From Beijerinckia indica subsp. indica ATCC 9039 (GTDB lineage Bacteria > Pseudomonadota > Alphaproteobacteria > Rhizobiales > Beijerinckiaceae): a stretch of DNA of 64,000 bases. Shown here piece by piece: positions 55,073 to 64,000 of the stretch; positions within the stretch are counted from its first letter, which is position 1, and every line of letters begins with the position of its first letter. The position numbers and the translations under genes are program-made. Below the pieces are notes generated by a model, which ran no database searches, was not told where the DNA came from, and saw only the letters and a list, made by a program, of their open reading frames with translations. The DNA lies in NCBI RefSeq assembly GCF_000019845.1, contig NC_010581.1:1369501-1433500 (forward strand), given 5' to 3'.

Positions 55073-55681
55073 ATGTTCACGGGGCTCATCAGCGATGTCG
55101 GTGAGGTTGGCGCGGTCGAGGAACGCGGACAATTGCGGCGCCTGCGGATTTTCTGCTCCTATCCGGCGGAAAGCGTGGTGCTCGGCGCTTCGATTGCCTG
55201 CAATGGACCGTGCCTGACGGTGGTCGCCTTCGATCAGGAAAAGAGCAGCAACCGTATCTGGTTCGAAGTCGATGTCGGCGCGGAAACCTTGGCGCGCACG
55301 ACGGCCGAACATTGGACGCCCGGCACGAAACTCAATCTCGAACGCTCGCTGAAAGTCGGCGATGAGCTCGGCGGCCATATTGTGACGGGCCATGTGGATG
55401 CGGTGGCGGAGATCACGGCCATTGATGATTTCGACGGGATGCGGCGTTTTTCCATCCGCGTGCCCGAGTCGCTGGCGCGTTTCATCGCCGAAAAAGGCTC
55501 GGTCAGCCTTGATGGCACGTCACTGACTGTCAATAGTGTCGAGGGCAATGTATTTTCGGTGCTGTTGATCCCCCATACGCTGGCCGTGACCACCTGGGGT
55601 GGCAAACAAGTGGAAGATCGTGTCAATCTCGAAGTCGATCTCATGGCTCGCTATGCCGCCCGCCTGACCGAAACATCGTAA
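55073..55681 (+). CDS. ribE: Riboflavin synthase, alpha chain
   Basis: A 202-residue enzyme that dismutates two lumazines to riboflavin. The ATG lies 2 bases after the ribD stop, indicating translational coupling. MFTGLISDVGEV is the canonical N-terminus. Two lumazine-binding repeats follow: SIACNGPCLTV with LGGHIVTGHVDA, and SLDGTSLTVN with the IPHTLAVTTWG end. Also named RibC in some nomenclatures. Confidence 0.96.
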   Translation: MFTGLISDVGEVGAVEERGQLRRLRIFCSYPAESVVLGASIACNGPCLTVVAFDQEKSSNRIWFEVDVGAETLARTTAEHWTPGTKLNLERSLKVGDELGGHIVTGHVDAVAEITAIDDFDGMRRFSIRVPESLARFIAEKGSVSLDGTSLTVNSVEGNVFSVLLIPHTLAVTTWGGKQVEDRVNLEVDLMARYAARLTETS

Positions 55682-55733
55682 ATTTTTTAAGAAAATGGCG
55701 TTAAAGCGGGAGGGATAAGAAGAGAGGCGGCGC

Positions 55734-57374
55734 GTGGAAACGGTTGTCAGTATCCTGATTTTTCTTGTGGCTGTTGTGGTCAGCGGCTCGCTCTCGCGCC
55801 TGTTACCCCTTCCAGTTCCGCTGCCCCTCGTGCAGATCGCGCTTGGCGCTTTGATCACGGATGTGACCAGCCTTGGTGTCACTCTCGATCCAGAAATTTT
55901 CTTTTTGCTGTTCCTGCCGCCGCTATTGTTCCTGGATGGCTGGCGCATTCCCAAGGAAGGCCTGTTCCGCGACAAGGGCACAATTCTCGAACTGGCCCTG
56001 GGGCTCGTCGTCTTCACGGTGGTCCTTGTCGGTTTCTTCGTCAATTGGATGATCCCGGCCATGCCGCTGGCCGTTGCTTTCGCGCTTGCCGCCATCGTCT
56101 CGCCGACAGATCCGATTGCCGTCTCGGCTCTCGCCTCCAGGGTGCCGATCCCCAATCGCATGATGCATATTCTCGAAGGCGAATCCCTGCTCAATGACGC
56201 CTCGGGCCTCGTTTGCATGCGTTTTGCCGTGGCGGCGGCGCTGACCGGCCAATTCTCGCTGACCCAGGCTTTTGGCACTTTTCTCTGGCTGGCGATTGGC
56301 GGTATCGCGATCGGGGTCGGCGTGACCTGGATCGTCACCAAGGTGAAATATTGGATAGCGCGTCTGGTTGGCGAGGATACCGGGGCACAAATCCTGATCA
56401 GCCTCTTGATCCCCTTTGGCGCCTATCTGCTCGCTGAACATTTCCATTGTTCCGGCATTCTGGCGGCCGTCGCCGCCGGCATCACCATGAGCTATGTCGA
56501 GCAGTCCGGGCACATTCTCGCCATTACCCGCGTCCGCCGCAGCACGGTTTGGGATACGGTGCAATTTACCGCCAATGGCATTATTTTCGTTTTGCTTGGC
56601 GAGCAATTGCCGGAAATCGTCAATGGCGCCACGCGGGTCGTGCGTGAGACGGGCCATCACGATCCGATCTGGCTGCTGGTCTATATTTTGGCGATCAATC
56701 TCGCCTTGGGGGTCTTGCGTTTCGCCTGGGTCTGGTTGTCCCTGCGTTTCACTTTGTTTCGGGCTTCCCGCCAGGGTTATCCCGTCAAGATCCAAACCAT
56801 GCGTGTGGTGTCCTGCGTCTCGTTAGCCGGTGTACGCGGGACGATTACACTTGCTGGTGTTCTGACCCTGCCGTTATCGATGCCGGACTGGTCACCCTTT
56901 CCGGCGCGCGATCTTGCCATCTGCCTGGCCGCCGGCGTGATTGTCATTTCCCTGATCGTGGCGGGTGTGGGTCTGCCGCCACTGCTCAAGGGGCTGGAAC
57001 TGCCGCCCGAAACGTCGCATCGAGAAGAAGAAGATCACGCCCGTATTGCCGCCGCGGAGGCCGCGATCAGGGCGATCGAGCGCGGGCAACATGATTTGAG
57101 CCAGGGCCGTACCGACGCGGATCTTTATACGAGCGCGGGCTCCCGCATCATGGCCTTGTATCGTCAGCGTATCGAGGGGCGTTCCAAGAAGGGTGCGGAA
57201 GCCGATCTCGTCAAAAAGACCGAGGAGGTCGAACGCCAGCTCCGCCTCGCGGGCCTGCGGGCTGAGCGAGACGAGCTCTATCGTATCGCGCGTGCACGCA
57301 AACTATCAGATGAAACCGTCCGCAGATTGGTGCGGGAAATCGACTTGCAGGAAACGCGTTTCAGCGCGTCATGA
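55734..57374 (+). CDS. CPA1-family cation:proton antiporter
   Basis: A 546-residue membrane transporter starting at GTG 55734 after AGAGG. About 12 membrane helices span residues 1-415. Signature segments: FLLFLPPLLFLDGWR, IVSPTDPIAVSALASRVPIP, ILEGESLLNDASGLV (ion-binding Asp of the ND motif) and SLAGVRGTITLAGV. Residues about 420-546 are a charged, helical cytoplasmic tail (HREEEDHARIAAAEAAIRAI...). It exchanges Na+ or K+ for H+. It is 52 bases after ribE and may be independently expressed. Confidence 0.93.
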   Translation: METVVSILIFLVAVVVSGSLSRLLPLPVPLPLVQIALGALITDVTSLGVTLDPEIFFLLFLPPLLFLDGWRIPKEGLFRDKGTILELALGLVVFTVVLVGFFVNWMIPAMPLAVAFALAAIVSPTDPIAVSALASRVPIPNRMMHILEGESLLNDASGLVCMRFAVAAALTGQFSLTQAFGTFLWLAIGGIAIGVGVTWIVTKVKYWIARLVGEDTGAQILISLLIPFGAYLLAEHFHCSGILAAVAAGITMSYVEQSGHILAITRVRRSTVWDTVQFTANGIIFVLLGEQLPEIVNGATRVVRETGHHDPIWLLVYILAINLALGVLRFAWVWLSLRFTLFRASRQGYPVKIQTMRVVSCVSLAGVRGTITLAGVLTLPLSMPDWSPFPARDLAICLAAGVIVISLIVAGVGLPPLLKGLELPPETSHREEEDHARIAAAEAAIRAIERGQHDLSQGRTDADLYTSAGSRIMALYRQRIEGRSKKGAEADLVKKTEEVERQLRLAGLRAERDELYRIARARKLSDETVRRLVREIDLQETRFSAS

Positions 57375-57403
57375 CCGGCTTCGTTGCGGAATGGCCGCGC
57401 TTG

Positions 57404-59593
57404 TCAGGAGTAGACAGCCGCGACCTTGATCTGTCCCTCGTTGTTCAAGACCTGGAGCGACACATCATTGTCGTTCCGGCGGAGCATCAAGTCTACCGCT
57501 GATCGACCGAGGTGAAGATTGTGGAGGGTCACTTCATCGAGGAATGGTGGCAGGCGCGGATTGTTGAGCAGGATTTCGTTGCGATCGGGATCGAATTCCA
57601 ATCCGAGGGACGATTGGAGGAGCAATAGCGGCGTGCCCGCGGCCCAGGCCTGTGGCGAGCAGGCGACCGGATAGAGTGTCGGCCCGCGTCCGCGCCCACG
57701 TTGAAAACCGCAATAGAGTTCGGGCAGGCGCCGCAGCTCCATGTAACACGCGGCATCGAACAGACTTTTGAACACACGATCGATCGCGCTCTTGTAGCCA
57801 TAGCGCGCGAAGCCGGCCGCGATCAGGGAATTATCGTGCGGCCAGACCGAGCCATTGTGGTATGAGAGGGGATTATAGCGGTACTCTTCGCGCGCCACCG
57901 TGCGAATACCCCATCCGGAAAAGAATGATGGTCCTGTCAGATCGCGCATGACCCTTGCGGCATGTTCAGGCGCGGCGATTCCGCTGAACAGAACCTGCCC
58001 GGCATTGGAGGTCCGCACCCGGCACGGCCGCTTCTCCCGATCGAGCGCCAGAGCATAAGTGCCAATATCTTCACACCAAAACGCTGACTCGAAGCGTTGG
58101 GCGAGCTTTGTCGCCTGAGCGTCGAGCATTTCGCTCCAGGCATATTTGCCAAGCCGCCGCGCGCTCCGTGCGATCAGGCGCTTTGCGGCATAGACATAAC
58201 CCTGGACCTCGCAGAGCGCGATCGGACCTTGCGCGAGGGAACCGTCGGCATGGAAAACTGCATCATGAGAGTCCTTCCAGCCCTGATTGGCCAGCCCCAT
58301 TTCGTCGGCACGCTGATATTCGACAAAGCCGTCATGGTCCGGATCGCCCAATCCGTCGATCCAACCAAGCGCGGCTTCGATGTTGGGCCATAGTTCGCGC
58401 AGGGTCTCGATGTCGCCGGTTTGCTCGGTGTAGAGCCCGGCCAGCATCACGAAGAGAGGCGTTGCATCCACGCTGCCATAATACAGGCCGAACGGAATTT
58501 CACGCAGAGCCGCGAGTTCGCCGCCGCGCATCTCGTGCAGGATTTTGCCGGGCTCGGCATCGGCAAACGGATCGAAATCGACGGCCTGATAAGCGGCGAG
58601 GCGTCGGAGTACGCCTTTGGCAACCCTGGAATCGCACCACAGCATTTGCATCGCGGTGATGATCCCGTCGCGGCCGAATGTCGTCGAATACCAGGGAATG
58701 CCGGCGTAAGGGTAGGGACCCTGCACCGTATCGGTCATGAGCATGGAGAGGTCGGCCAGAGAGCGACGCATCACCTCGTTGAAAATATTGTTTGAACTGG
58801 TGATCGTGGCCACGCTGTGGCTTGTGATCTTTTGCTTGTAGAAGGCCGCGCGCAGGCTCTTATTGAACGGCGGAGGATTGCTGATTGCGAGTGTGTGGTC
58901 GCAATTGATTGTGACATAAAGCGACCGGGATTCACGAGGTTGAAGTTCAAATTCATAAGCGGCCCGGTGACTCGAGAGCTGTGCTGGCGCGGGATCGAAC
59001 AAGAGTTCCATACTACGCTGAGTGCCATCAAGGCCGAGGTAAGTCAGCGTGACTTCGGAGTTGCTGCAAATCTCTGCGGTCGTGGTGCCACGATGCGCGC
59101 GATGTAACCCTCGCACCTCGAACAAATCCGCGAAGTCGCTGGCGAATTCAAAGGTAAGTTGGACCAGGAAGGGATGATCATCGTGGTTTTGCATGCGCAG
59201 ACGCTGATAGGCGGCGCCCCGCCAAAGAAAAACCGTGCGCACGACATGCAGCATGTCCTTCGCCAAGACCAGTTTCTGGTCGACATAGATGTCTGGGTTC
59301 GTCAAATCGACGGTGAGCATGGAATTGTCATCGCGGACGTCCGAGCCGAGCAGCAGCGGTGGGCTCCCGTTGAGCAGCATTTCTAAGTGTGACAGATAGC
59401 GCGTATCGAAAAAGAAAATTCCGTCCGGGCCTCCCGGCGTCGCGCCAATGTCGCCATGGCTGTCGAGCACCGCGAAGGCGTCGCCGTATTTGAGCGTGCG
59501 GCGAGGCCGAGTGGGAGATTCAGTCCCCTTAATGTAAAACGGGGTCTCCTCAACATCCTCAGTCAGGATTGCGGTTTGTTCCTGCTTAAGCAA
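57404..59593 (-). CDS. Glycogen-debranching-type amylo-alpha-1,6-glucosidase
   Basis: About 729 residues if the TTG at 59593 is used: it has GAGG 7 bases upstream and overlaps the glycosyltransferase gene by only 8 bases. An ATG at 59656 is the alternative. The N-terminal GDE_N_bis-like domain (FAVLDSHGDIGATPGGPDGIFFFDTRYLSHLEM) is followed by a six-hairpin glycosidase domain: GIPWYSTTFGRDGIIT, WKDSHDAVFHADG, HNGSVWPHDNSLIA. This family is often annotated as glycogen debranching enzyme and may act on other alpha-glucans. It is coupled to the GT4 gene. Confidence 0.9.
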   Translation of the reverse strand: MLKQEQTAILTEDVEETPFYIKGTESPTRPRRTLKYGDAFAVLDSHGDIGATPGGPDGIFFFDTRYLSHLEMLLNGSPPLLLGSDVRDDNSMLTVDLTNPDIYVDQKLVLAKDMLHVVRTVFLWRGAAYQRLRMQNHDDHPFLVQLTFEFASDFADLFEVRGLHRAHRGTTTAEICSNSEVTLTYLGLDGTQRSMELLFDPAPAQLSSHRAAYEFELQPRESRSLYVTINCDHTLAISNPPPFNKSLRAAFYKQKITSHSVATITSSNNIFNEVMRRSLADLSMLMTDTVQGPYPYAGIPWYSTTFGRDGIITAMQMLWCDSRVAKGVLRRLAAYQAVDFDPFADAEPGKILHEMRGGELAALREIPFGLYYGSVDATPLFVMLAGLYTEQTGDIETLRELWPNIEAALGWIDGLGDPDHDGFVEYQRADEMGLANQGWKDSHDAVFHADGSLAQGPIALCEVQGYVYAAKRLIARSARRLGKYAWSEMLDAQATKLAQRFESAFWCEDIGTYALALDREKRPCRVRTSNAGQVLFSGIAAPEHAARVMRDLTGPSFFSGWGIRTVAREEYRYNPLSYHNGSVWPHDNSLIAAGFARYGYKSAIDRVFKSLFDAACYMELRRLPELYCGFQRGRGRGPTLYPVACSPQAWAAGTPLLLLQSSLGLEFDPDRNEILLNNPRLPPFLDEVTLHNLHLGRSAVDLMLRRNDNDVSLQVLNNEGQIKVAAVYS

Positions 59594-60710
59594 GGTGAAG
59601 CCTCGAAGTTTTCTCGCATTTTTCGTCGGAGGGGAGAGGCTGTCTATCCTGCCTCTCATGGACCGCAAATTTGGAAGACGCGAGCAGTGATCGATAGATG
59701 TTGACGTAATCCATGGCCATGCGCGTGGCGGAGAAGCGCTGCTCGAAACGCCGGCGCACCTTTTTCCGATCGAGCGCAAGGACGCGCGGCAACGCCGCGA
59801 TCGCTTCTTCTATGGTCTCCACAATGATCCCGGTGACGCCGTCCTCGACAATCTCCGGGACCGAGCCGCAACGGAACGCCAGAACCGGCGTCCCACAAGC
59901 CATGGCCTCGATCATGGAGAGCCCGAAGGGCTCTGGCCAATCGACAGGAAACAGCAGCGCCTGTGCCGCACCGAGAAATTGGGTCTTCTGACGCTCGTTG
60001 ATCTCGCCGATGAATTCGACCCCGGGGCCGTGGAGCAGCGGTTCGATCTGGGTCCGGAAGTAGGCCTCGTCGGCGCGATCGACCTTGGCGGCGATCTTGA
60101 GTGGAATCCCCCACGCACGCGCAATCATAATGGCGCGGTCCGGCCGCTTCTCGGGGGAGATCCTGCCGAGAAATGCGACATAGCTGCCGCCTCGTTTCGT
60201 GACCGGGCGATGGAGCTTCAGCGGAAGTCCATGGTAAACGGTTGCCGCGAAATTTGCGTCTGGCAGCTGGAGACGCTGATCGTTGGAAATCGAGACCAGC
60301 GGCATGGTGCTGAAACCCCGATAAAGCGGGATCAAATCGGGCAGATCCTGCCGCCCGTGCAATGTGGTGACCGTGCGGCTGGCGATGGGCTTGAACAGCG
60401 GGAAATGGAACTGGTCGATATGGAAATGCAGAATGTCGAAGTCATCGTAGCGCTGGCGTACGTGATCGAGCATCAGCATGTAATAGGGGACGGTATCACG
60501 GATATTGGTGTCAAGTCGGAGCGCCGTGGGCACGCAGGGGACCAGCTTGGCTGCCGTGCTTGAATCTCCGCTCGCGAACAGAGTCACATCATGCCCGAGC
60601 GCCACCAACTCCTCAGTCAAATAGGAGACCATCCGTTCGGTGCCGCCGTAAAACCGTGGAGGCACGCTCTCGATCAAGGGTGCTATCTGCGCGATCTTCA
60701 TTTTTGTCAT
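59586..60710 (-). CDS. GT4-family glycosyltransferase
   Basis: A 374-residue GT-B enzyme. MKIAQIAPLIESVPPRFYGGTERMVSYLTEEL is the N-terminal glycine-rich domain, HFHIDQFHFPLF follows, and the C-terminal domain has GRISPEKRPD and the EX7E retaining motif EPFGLSMIEAMACGTPVL. The sugar is unknown, perhaps NDP-glucose or mannose. Its stop overlaps the debranching-enzyme start, so the two are translationally coupled and likely act on one glucan or glycoconjugate pathway. Confidence 0.93.
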   Translation of the reverse strand: MTKMKIAQIAPLIESVPPRFYGGTERMVSYLTEELVALGHDVTLFASGDSSTAAKLVPCVPTALRLDTNIRDTVPYYMLMLDHVRQRYDDFDILHFHIDQFHFPLFKPIASRTVTTLHGRQDLPDLIPLYRGFSTMPLVSISNDQRLQLPDANFAATVYHGLPLKLHRPVTKRGGSYVAFLGRISPEKRPDRAIMIARAWGIPLKIAAKVDRADEAYFRTQIEPLLHGPGVEFIGEINERQKTQFLGAAQALLFPVDWPEPFGLSMIEAMACGTPVLAFRCGSVPEIVEDGVTGIIVETIEEAIAALPRVLALDRKKVRRRFEQRFSATRMAMDYVNIYRSLLASSKFAVHERQDRQPLPSDEKCEKTSRLHLA

Positions 60711-60889
60711 TCTGGCCCGACCTTATTATTTTTGGGCCGCCGCAGACGCGTGAACCACTCAACACCCTGAAGGTTCCGTAAGCTTGTTCTTAAGCTTGAT
60801 AGTGATCTGTTACGCTTCTTGAGGGAGCAGGGCGCCCGCGTGTTTCCTCTCACGCGTGACCGTCTCCCCCTCTATCGGCGTACCCGTGA

Positions 60890-62743
60890 TCAATGAATCG
60901 CTTGGACAACAGGCTTTGGTTTTGATGGGGCAGCTTGGCGCAGCGGTTCAAACTCTTCCGCTGTCAATGTTTCCTTCTGAATGAGCAGCGCCACTCCGGC
61001 TTCGAGATCATGCCGGCGCCTCTCGATAATCTCGCGGGCCTGTGTGCCGGCGGCTTCGACCAGGTCGCGAACGGCAAGATCGATCTCTCTGGCCGTCGCT
61101 TCCGATGCGCTCACGATCTGATCCTGAACGGGAGTCAGGAAGAGCTGTGGCCGAGGCGCATAAGTGCGTTGGCCCACCGCTGCGTCCATGCCATATTTCG
61201 TGACCATCTCGACGGCGATCTCGGTGGCGCGCTGCAGATCGTCGGCCGCGCCGGTCGAGACATCGCCATCAAAGATCAGTTGCTCGGCGGCACGGCCGCC
61301 CATGAGCACGGTTATGCGTTTTTCGAGATCGCTTTCGGCGAGCAGAAAACGATCCTCGGTTGGCCGCTGCATGGTGTAACCCAAGGCACCGACGCCACGC
61401 GGAATAATCGAAACTTTGTGTACCGGGTCGATCCCCGGCAGGCTGGCCGCCACCAGGGCGTGACCCATTTCATGAAACGCGACGCGTCGGCGCTCTTCCA
61501 CGCTCAGCACTCTGCTCTTTTTCTCGATGCCGGCGACGATACGCTCGATGGCGGCATTGAAATCGTCAGAGGTTACGGCGTCGGCATTGCGCCGCGTTGC
61601 GGCGATCGCCGCTTCGTTGATGAGATTGGCAAGGTCCGCGCCGGTGAAGCCGGGGGTCAGCCCCGCCACTTTGTCGAGATCGACATCCTTGTCGAGGCGG
61701 ATCTTGCGAATGTGAACTTGGAGAATGGCAAGGCGGCCCGTTCGGTCAGGCCGGTCCACCAGCACCTGCCGGTCGAAGCGGCCGGCGCGGAGCAAGGCGG
61801 GATCGAGGACCTCCGGCCGGTTGGTCGCGGCGAGCAGGATGACTCCGACGCTTGGATCAAAGCCATCGAGTTCGGCAAGAAGCTGATTGAGGGTTTGCTC
61901 CTTCTCATCATAGCCGCCAAAACCGCCCACGGTGCGGCTGCGACCGAGCGCGTCGAGTTCGTCGATGAAGATAATGCAGGGGGCAGCCTTACGGGCTTGC
62001 TCGAAAAGGTCACGCACGCGGGCCGCTCCAACGCCCACGAACATTTCGACGAATTCGGAGCCGGAAATCGAAAAAAACGGCACACCGGCTTCACCCGCGA
62101 CGGCGCGGGCGAGCAAGGTCTTTCCGGTTCCCGGCGGCCCGACAAGGAGGATGCCCTTGGGCACCCGTGCGCCGAGCCTGCCATAGGATTGCTGGTCCTT
62201 CAGGAAGGAAACGACCTCCCTGAGCTCGAACTTTGCTTCTTCGATTCCGGCGACATCGGCGAAGGTGACTTTGGTATCCGTCTCAACATAGATCTTGGCG
62301 TGCGATTTACCGATTGACATGAGACCGCCAAACCCTTGGCGCTCGGCGAGACCGCGGATCATGAAGACCCAGATCAGATAGAAGGCGAGGGCCGGAACAA
62401 TCCAGGACAGAAGCGTCAGTAGGAATCCGCCGGATGGCACCCCGGTTACAGAAACGCCATGGGCCGCAAGCTTATCGGCAAGCTCGGCATTGACGCGGGT
62501 GGTGACGAATTCCTTTTTGCCGCTCGGCAAGGGCTCCTTCAAGGTCCCTTGGATTGTATCCTGGCCGACCATAACCTCGGCGACTTTGTTCTCGATCACC
62601 AGCTGATCGAACCTGCTGAATGGGATTGTCTCGACCTGTGAATAGCTTGCAAAGACCCATTGCATAAGCAAGACGCCGCCGATGGCGGCGAAGATGTACC
62701 AGATTATGATGTCACGCTTACTGAGAGACGGTTCGTCGGCCAT
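60890..62743 (-). CDS. ftsH: FtsH-family membrane AAA protease
   Basis: A 617-residue protein. The ATG at 62743 follows GCAGGACAG; the frame is open further but unsupported. Membrane helix 1 about 11-32, periplasmic loop to about 105, helix 2 about 107-129. Walker A GPPGTGKT 202-209, Walker B IIFIDE 257-262, second region of homology [20 protein letters not shown], zinc site HEMGH 424-428 with third ligand near Asp501. The C-terminus is short. It differs from the usual housekeeping FtsH in its periplasmic loop and context (no tilS or folP next to it), so it may be a second paralogue. Confidence 0.94.
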   Translation of the reverse strand: MADEPSLSKRDIIIWYIFAAIGGVLLMQWVFASYSQVETIPFSRFDQLVIENKVAEVMVGQDTIQGTLKEPLPSGKKEFVTTRVNAELADKLAAHGVSVTGVPSGGFLLTLLSWIVPALAFYLIWVFMIRGLAERQGFGGLMSIGKSHAKIYVETDTKVTFADVAGIEEAKFELREVVSFLKDQQSYGRLGARVPKGILLVGPPGTGKTLLARAVAGEAGVPFFSISGSEFVEMFVGVGAARVRDLFEQARKAAPCIIFIDELDALGRSRTVGGFGGYDEKEQTLNQLLAELDGFDPSVGVILLAATNRPEVLDPALLRAGRFDRQVLVDRPDRTGRLAILQVHIRKIRLDKDVDLDKVAGLTPGFTGADLANLINEAAIAATRRNADAVTSDDFNAAIERIVAGIEKKSRVLSVEERRRVAFHEMGHALVAASLPGIDPVHKVSIIPRGVGALGYTMQRPTEDRFLLAESDLEKRITVLMGGRAAEQLIFDGDVSTGAADDLQRATEIAVEMVTKYGMDAAVGQRTYAPRPQLFLTPVQDQIVSASEATAREIDLAVRDLVEAAGTQAREIIERRRHDLEAGVALLIQKETLTAEEFEPLRQAAPSKPKPVVQAIH

Positions 62744-62918
62744 GGCTGTCCTGCTTGGTGGATGGCGAGCGCGGTCGAGATGCAAAACCAACCTGTAAGG
62801 AAATGGTTCAGTTCGCGGACAAGCCCAGCCCTGGCAACTGGCAGAGCACCAAAGAAAAAACCTTCCGCGCGTCATCGGGCATGCGGAAAATTTCGATCTT
62901 CATGCAACCGGTTGCTTT

Positions 62919-64000
62919 TTACAGCGTCGGCAAAGTCTCTGCTCGGATCTCGCGAACCGCCTGGGTGAGCGCATCGATGTCCGAGAATGTATTGTAGAGC
63001 GCGAGCGAAGGCCTGACGGTCGCCTCCAGGCCGAAGCGGCGCAGGATCGGCTGGGCACAATGATGTCCGGCGCGCACGGCTATGCCCTTGCGGTTCAACG
63101 CCTGTCCCACCTGCTCGACCTTGATGCCATCGAGCACGAAGGACACAACGCCGGCCTTTTCCTTCGCCGTGCCGATGATCCGCAAACCTTGGATCTCGGA
63201 CAGGCGCAAGGTGGCATAGGTGAGCAAATCATGCTCGTGCCGCGCGACATTCTCCATGCCCAACCGTTCGAGATAATCGAAGGCCGCGCCAAGACCGACC
63301 GCATCGGCAATATTGCCCGTGCCGGCCTCGAAACGCGCCGGCGAAGGCTGATACTCGGTCTTCTCGAAAGTGACGTCCTTGATCATATTGCCGCCGCCTT
63401 GCCAGGCCGGGCTGTTTTCGAGCACCGATTGTTTGCCATAAACGACACCGATGCCGGTTGGGCCGAATACTTTGTGGCCGGATAGCACATACCAATCGCA
63501 ATCAAGCGCCTGAACATCGACCGGCATATGCGAGACCGCCTGCGCCCCATCGACCAGCACATGCGCGCCATAACGCCTTGCCATGGCAACCATTTGCTGA
63601 GCCGGTGTCACAGTGCCGAGCGCGTTCGACACTTGCGTGAAGGAGACGAGCTTGGTGCGATCGCTAAGCAGTTTCTCATATTCTTCGAGAATGACCTGAC
63701 CATCATTATCGACGGGAACCACTTTCAGCTTGGCGCCTTTCTCGGCGCAGAGCATCTGCCAGGGGACAATATTGGCGTGATGTTCGAGCCAGGTGATGAT
63801 GATTTCATCGCCCGCGCGAATGTTTCCGCGCCCCCAGCTTTGTGCGACGAGATTGATACCCTCGGTCGAACCGCGCACGAAGATGATTTCGTCCACGGAG
63901 GCTGCCTTCAGGAAACGTCGGGTCTTTTCCCGCGCACCTTCATAGGCATCTGTCGCGCGCGCCGCGAGTTCATGCGCGGCGCGGTGGATGTTGGAATTCT
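62919..64000 (-). CDS. sufS: SufS-type cysteine desulfurase (N-terminus outside window)
   Basis: The frame runs off the window end at 64000; 360 codons are visible. The visible N-terminal side starts NSNIHRAAHELAARATDAYEGAR, a SufS/CsdA block. PLP Lys lies in LSGHKVFGPTGIG and the catalytic Cys in RAGHHCAQPILRRFG, the group II desulfurase loop. It takes sulfur from cysteine for Fe-S cluster assembly and works with SufE or SufU. No other suf gene is downstream; they would have to lie past 64000. A SufS is preferred over NifS by the Cys loop. Confidence 0.93.
   Translation of the reverse strand, partial: NSNIHRAAHELAARATDAYEGAREKTRRFLKAASVDEIIFVRGSTEGINLVAQSWGRGNIRAGDEIIITWLEHHANIVPWQMLCAEKGAKLKVVPVDNDGQVILEEYEKLLSDRTKLVSFTQVSNALGTVTPAQQMVAMARRYGAHVLVDGAQAVSHMPVDVQALDCDWYVLSGHKVFGPTGIGVVYGKQSVLENSPAWQGGGNMIKDVTFEKTEYQPSPARFEAGTGNIADAVGLGAAFDYLERLGMENVARHEHDLLTYATLRLSEIQGLRIIGTAKEKAGVVSFVLDGIKVEQVGQALNRKGIAVRAGHHCAQPILRRFGLEATVRPSLALYNTFSDIDALTQAVREIRAETLPTL

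Noticed and set aside
60935..62317. A 460-codon plus-strand frame
   Set aside because: Antisense shadow of ftsH; no ribosome site or recognisable domain.

Overview
The window is ordinary chromosomal DNA from an alphaproteobacterium of the order Hyphomicrobiales (Rhizobiales). The gene content, moderate-high GC and several family signatures fit the Beijerinckiaceae (Beijerinckia/Methylocella-like). This is an inference from pattern: divK-pleD with a DUF3572 gene beside them, the Mic60-HemY pair, Mg-type HemB and Bpt all point the same way. The species cannot be proven from sequence alone.

Layout. 1-9.5 kb: 3' end of aconitase, leuB, a TonB-dependent receptor, two small exported proteins, asd, a beta-carbonic anhydrase and a CitE-like lyase. 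9.9-13.8 kb: the inner-membrane pair Mic60 (mitofilin homologue) and HemY, then tRNA-Thr(CGT) with a decayed tyrosine integrase beside it and a small membrane protein. 13.8-25 kb: manC, prfC, a DUF2189 membrane protein, a serine carboxypeptidase, an OmpA/BON protein with a membrane partner, and a divergent aldo/keto reductase-LysR pair. 25-36.7 kb: a PQQ dehydrogenase with a lanthanide-type Asp-x-Asp signature, a patatin lipase, DUF378, bpt, RDD, a VanX-like dipeptidase, a GT-C-like membrane protein, hemB, tenA and a glutathionyl-hydroquinone-reductase-like GST. 36.7-45.6 kb: DUF3572, divK-pleD (cell cycle and c-di-GMP), a class C beta-lactamase-like protein, parE, and glnB-glnA with a candidate structured RNA upstream. 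46-57.4 kb: sseA-cysK (sulfur), an HPF/cold-shock fusion, an SDR, a flavin monooxygenase, glyA, ribD-ribE and a CPA1 antiporter. 57.4-64 kb: a glycogen-debranching-type enzyme with a GT4 glycosyltransferase, an FtsH protease, and the C-terminal part of a SufS-type cysteine desulfurase cut by the window edge.

Most genes are housekeeping, so no large new system is visible. The notable structure lies between genes. Three dispersed, hairpin-rich repeat families are present: A (114 bp, four copies, with compensatory base changes between copies), B (about 68 bp, two copies) and C (about 100 bp, two copies). There is also a scar of tRNA-targeted integration and a possible small RNA bounded by two intrinsic terminators. 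The most interesting protein-level points are the PQQ dehydrogenase metal site, the HPF-CSD fusion, Mic60 and the second-site FtsH beside carbohydrate genes.
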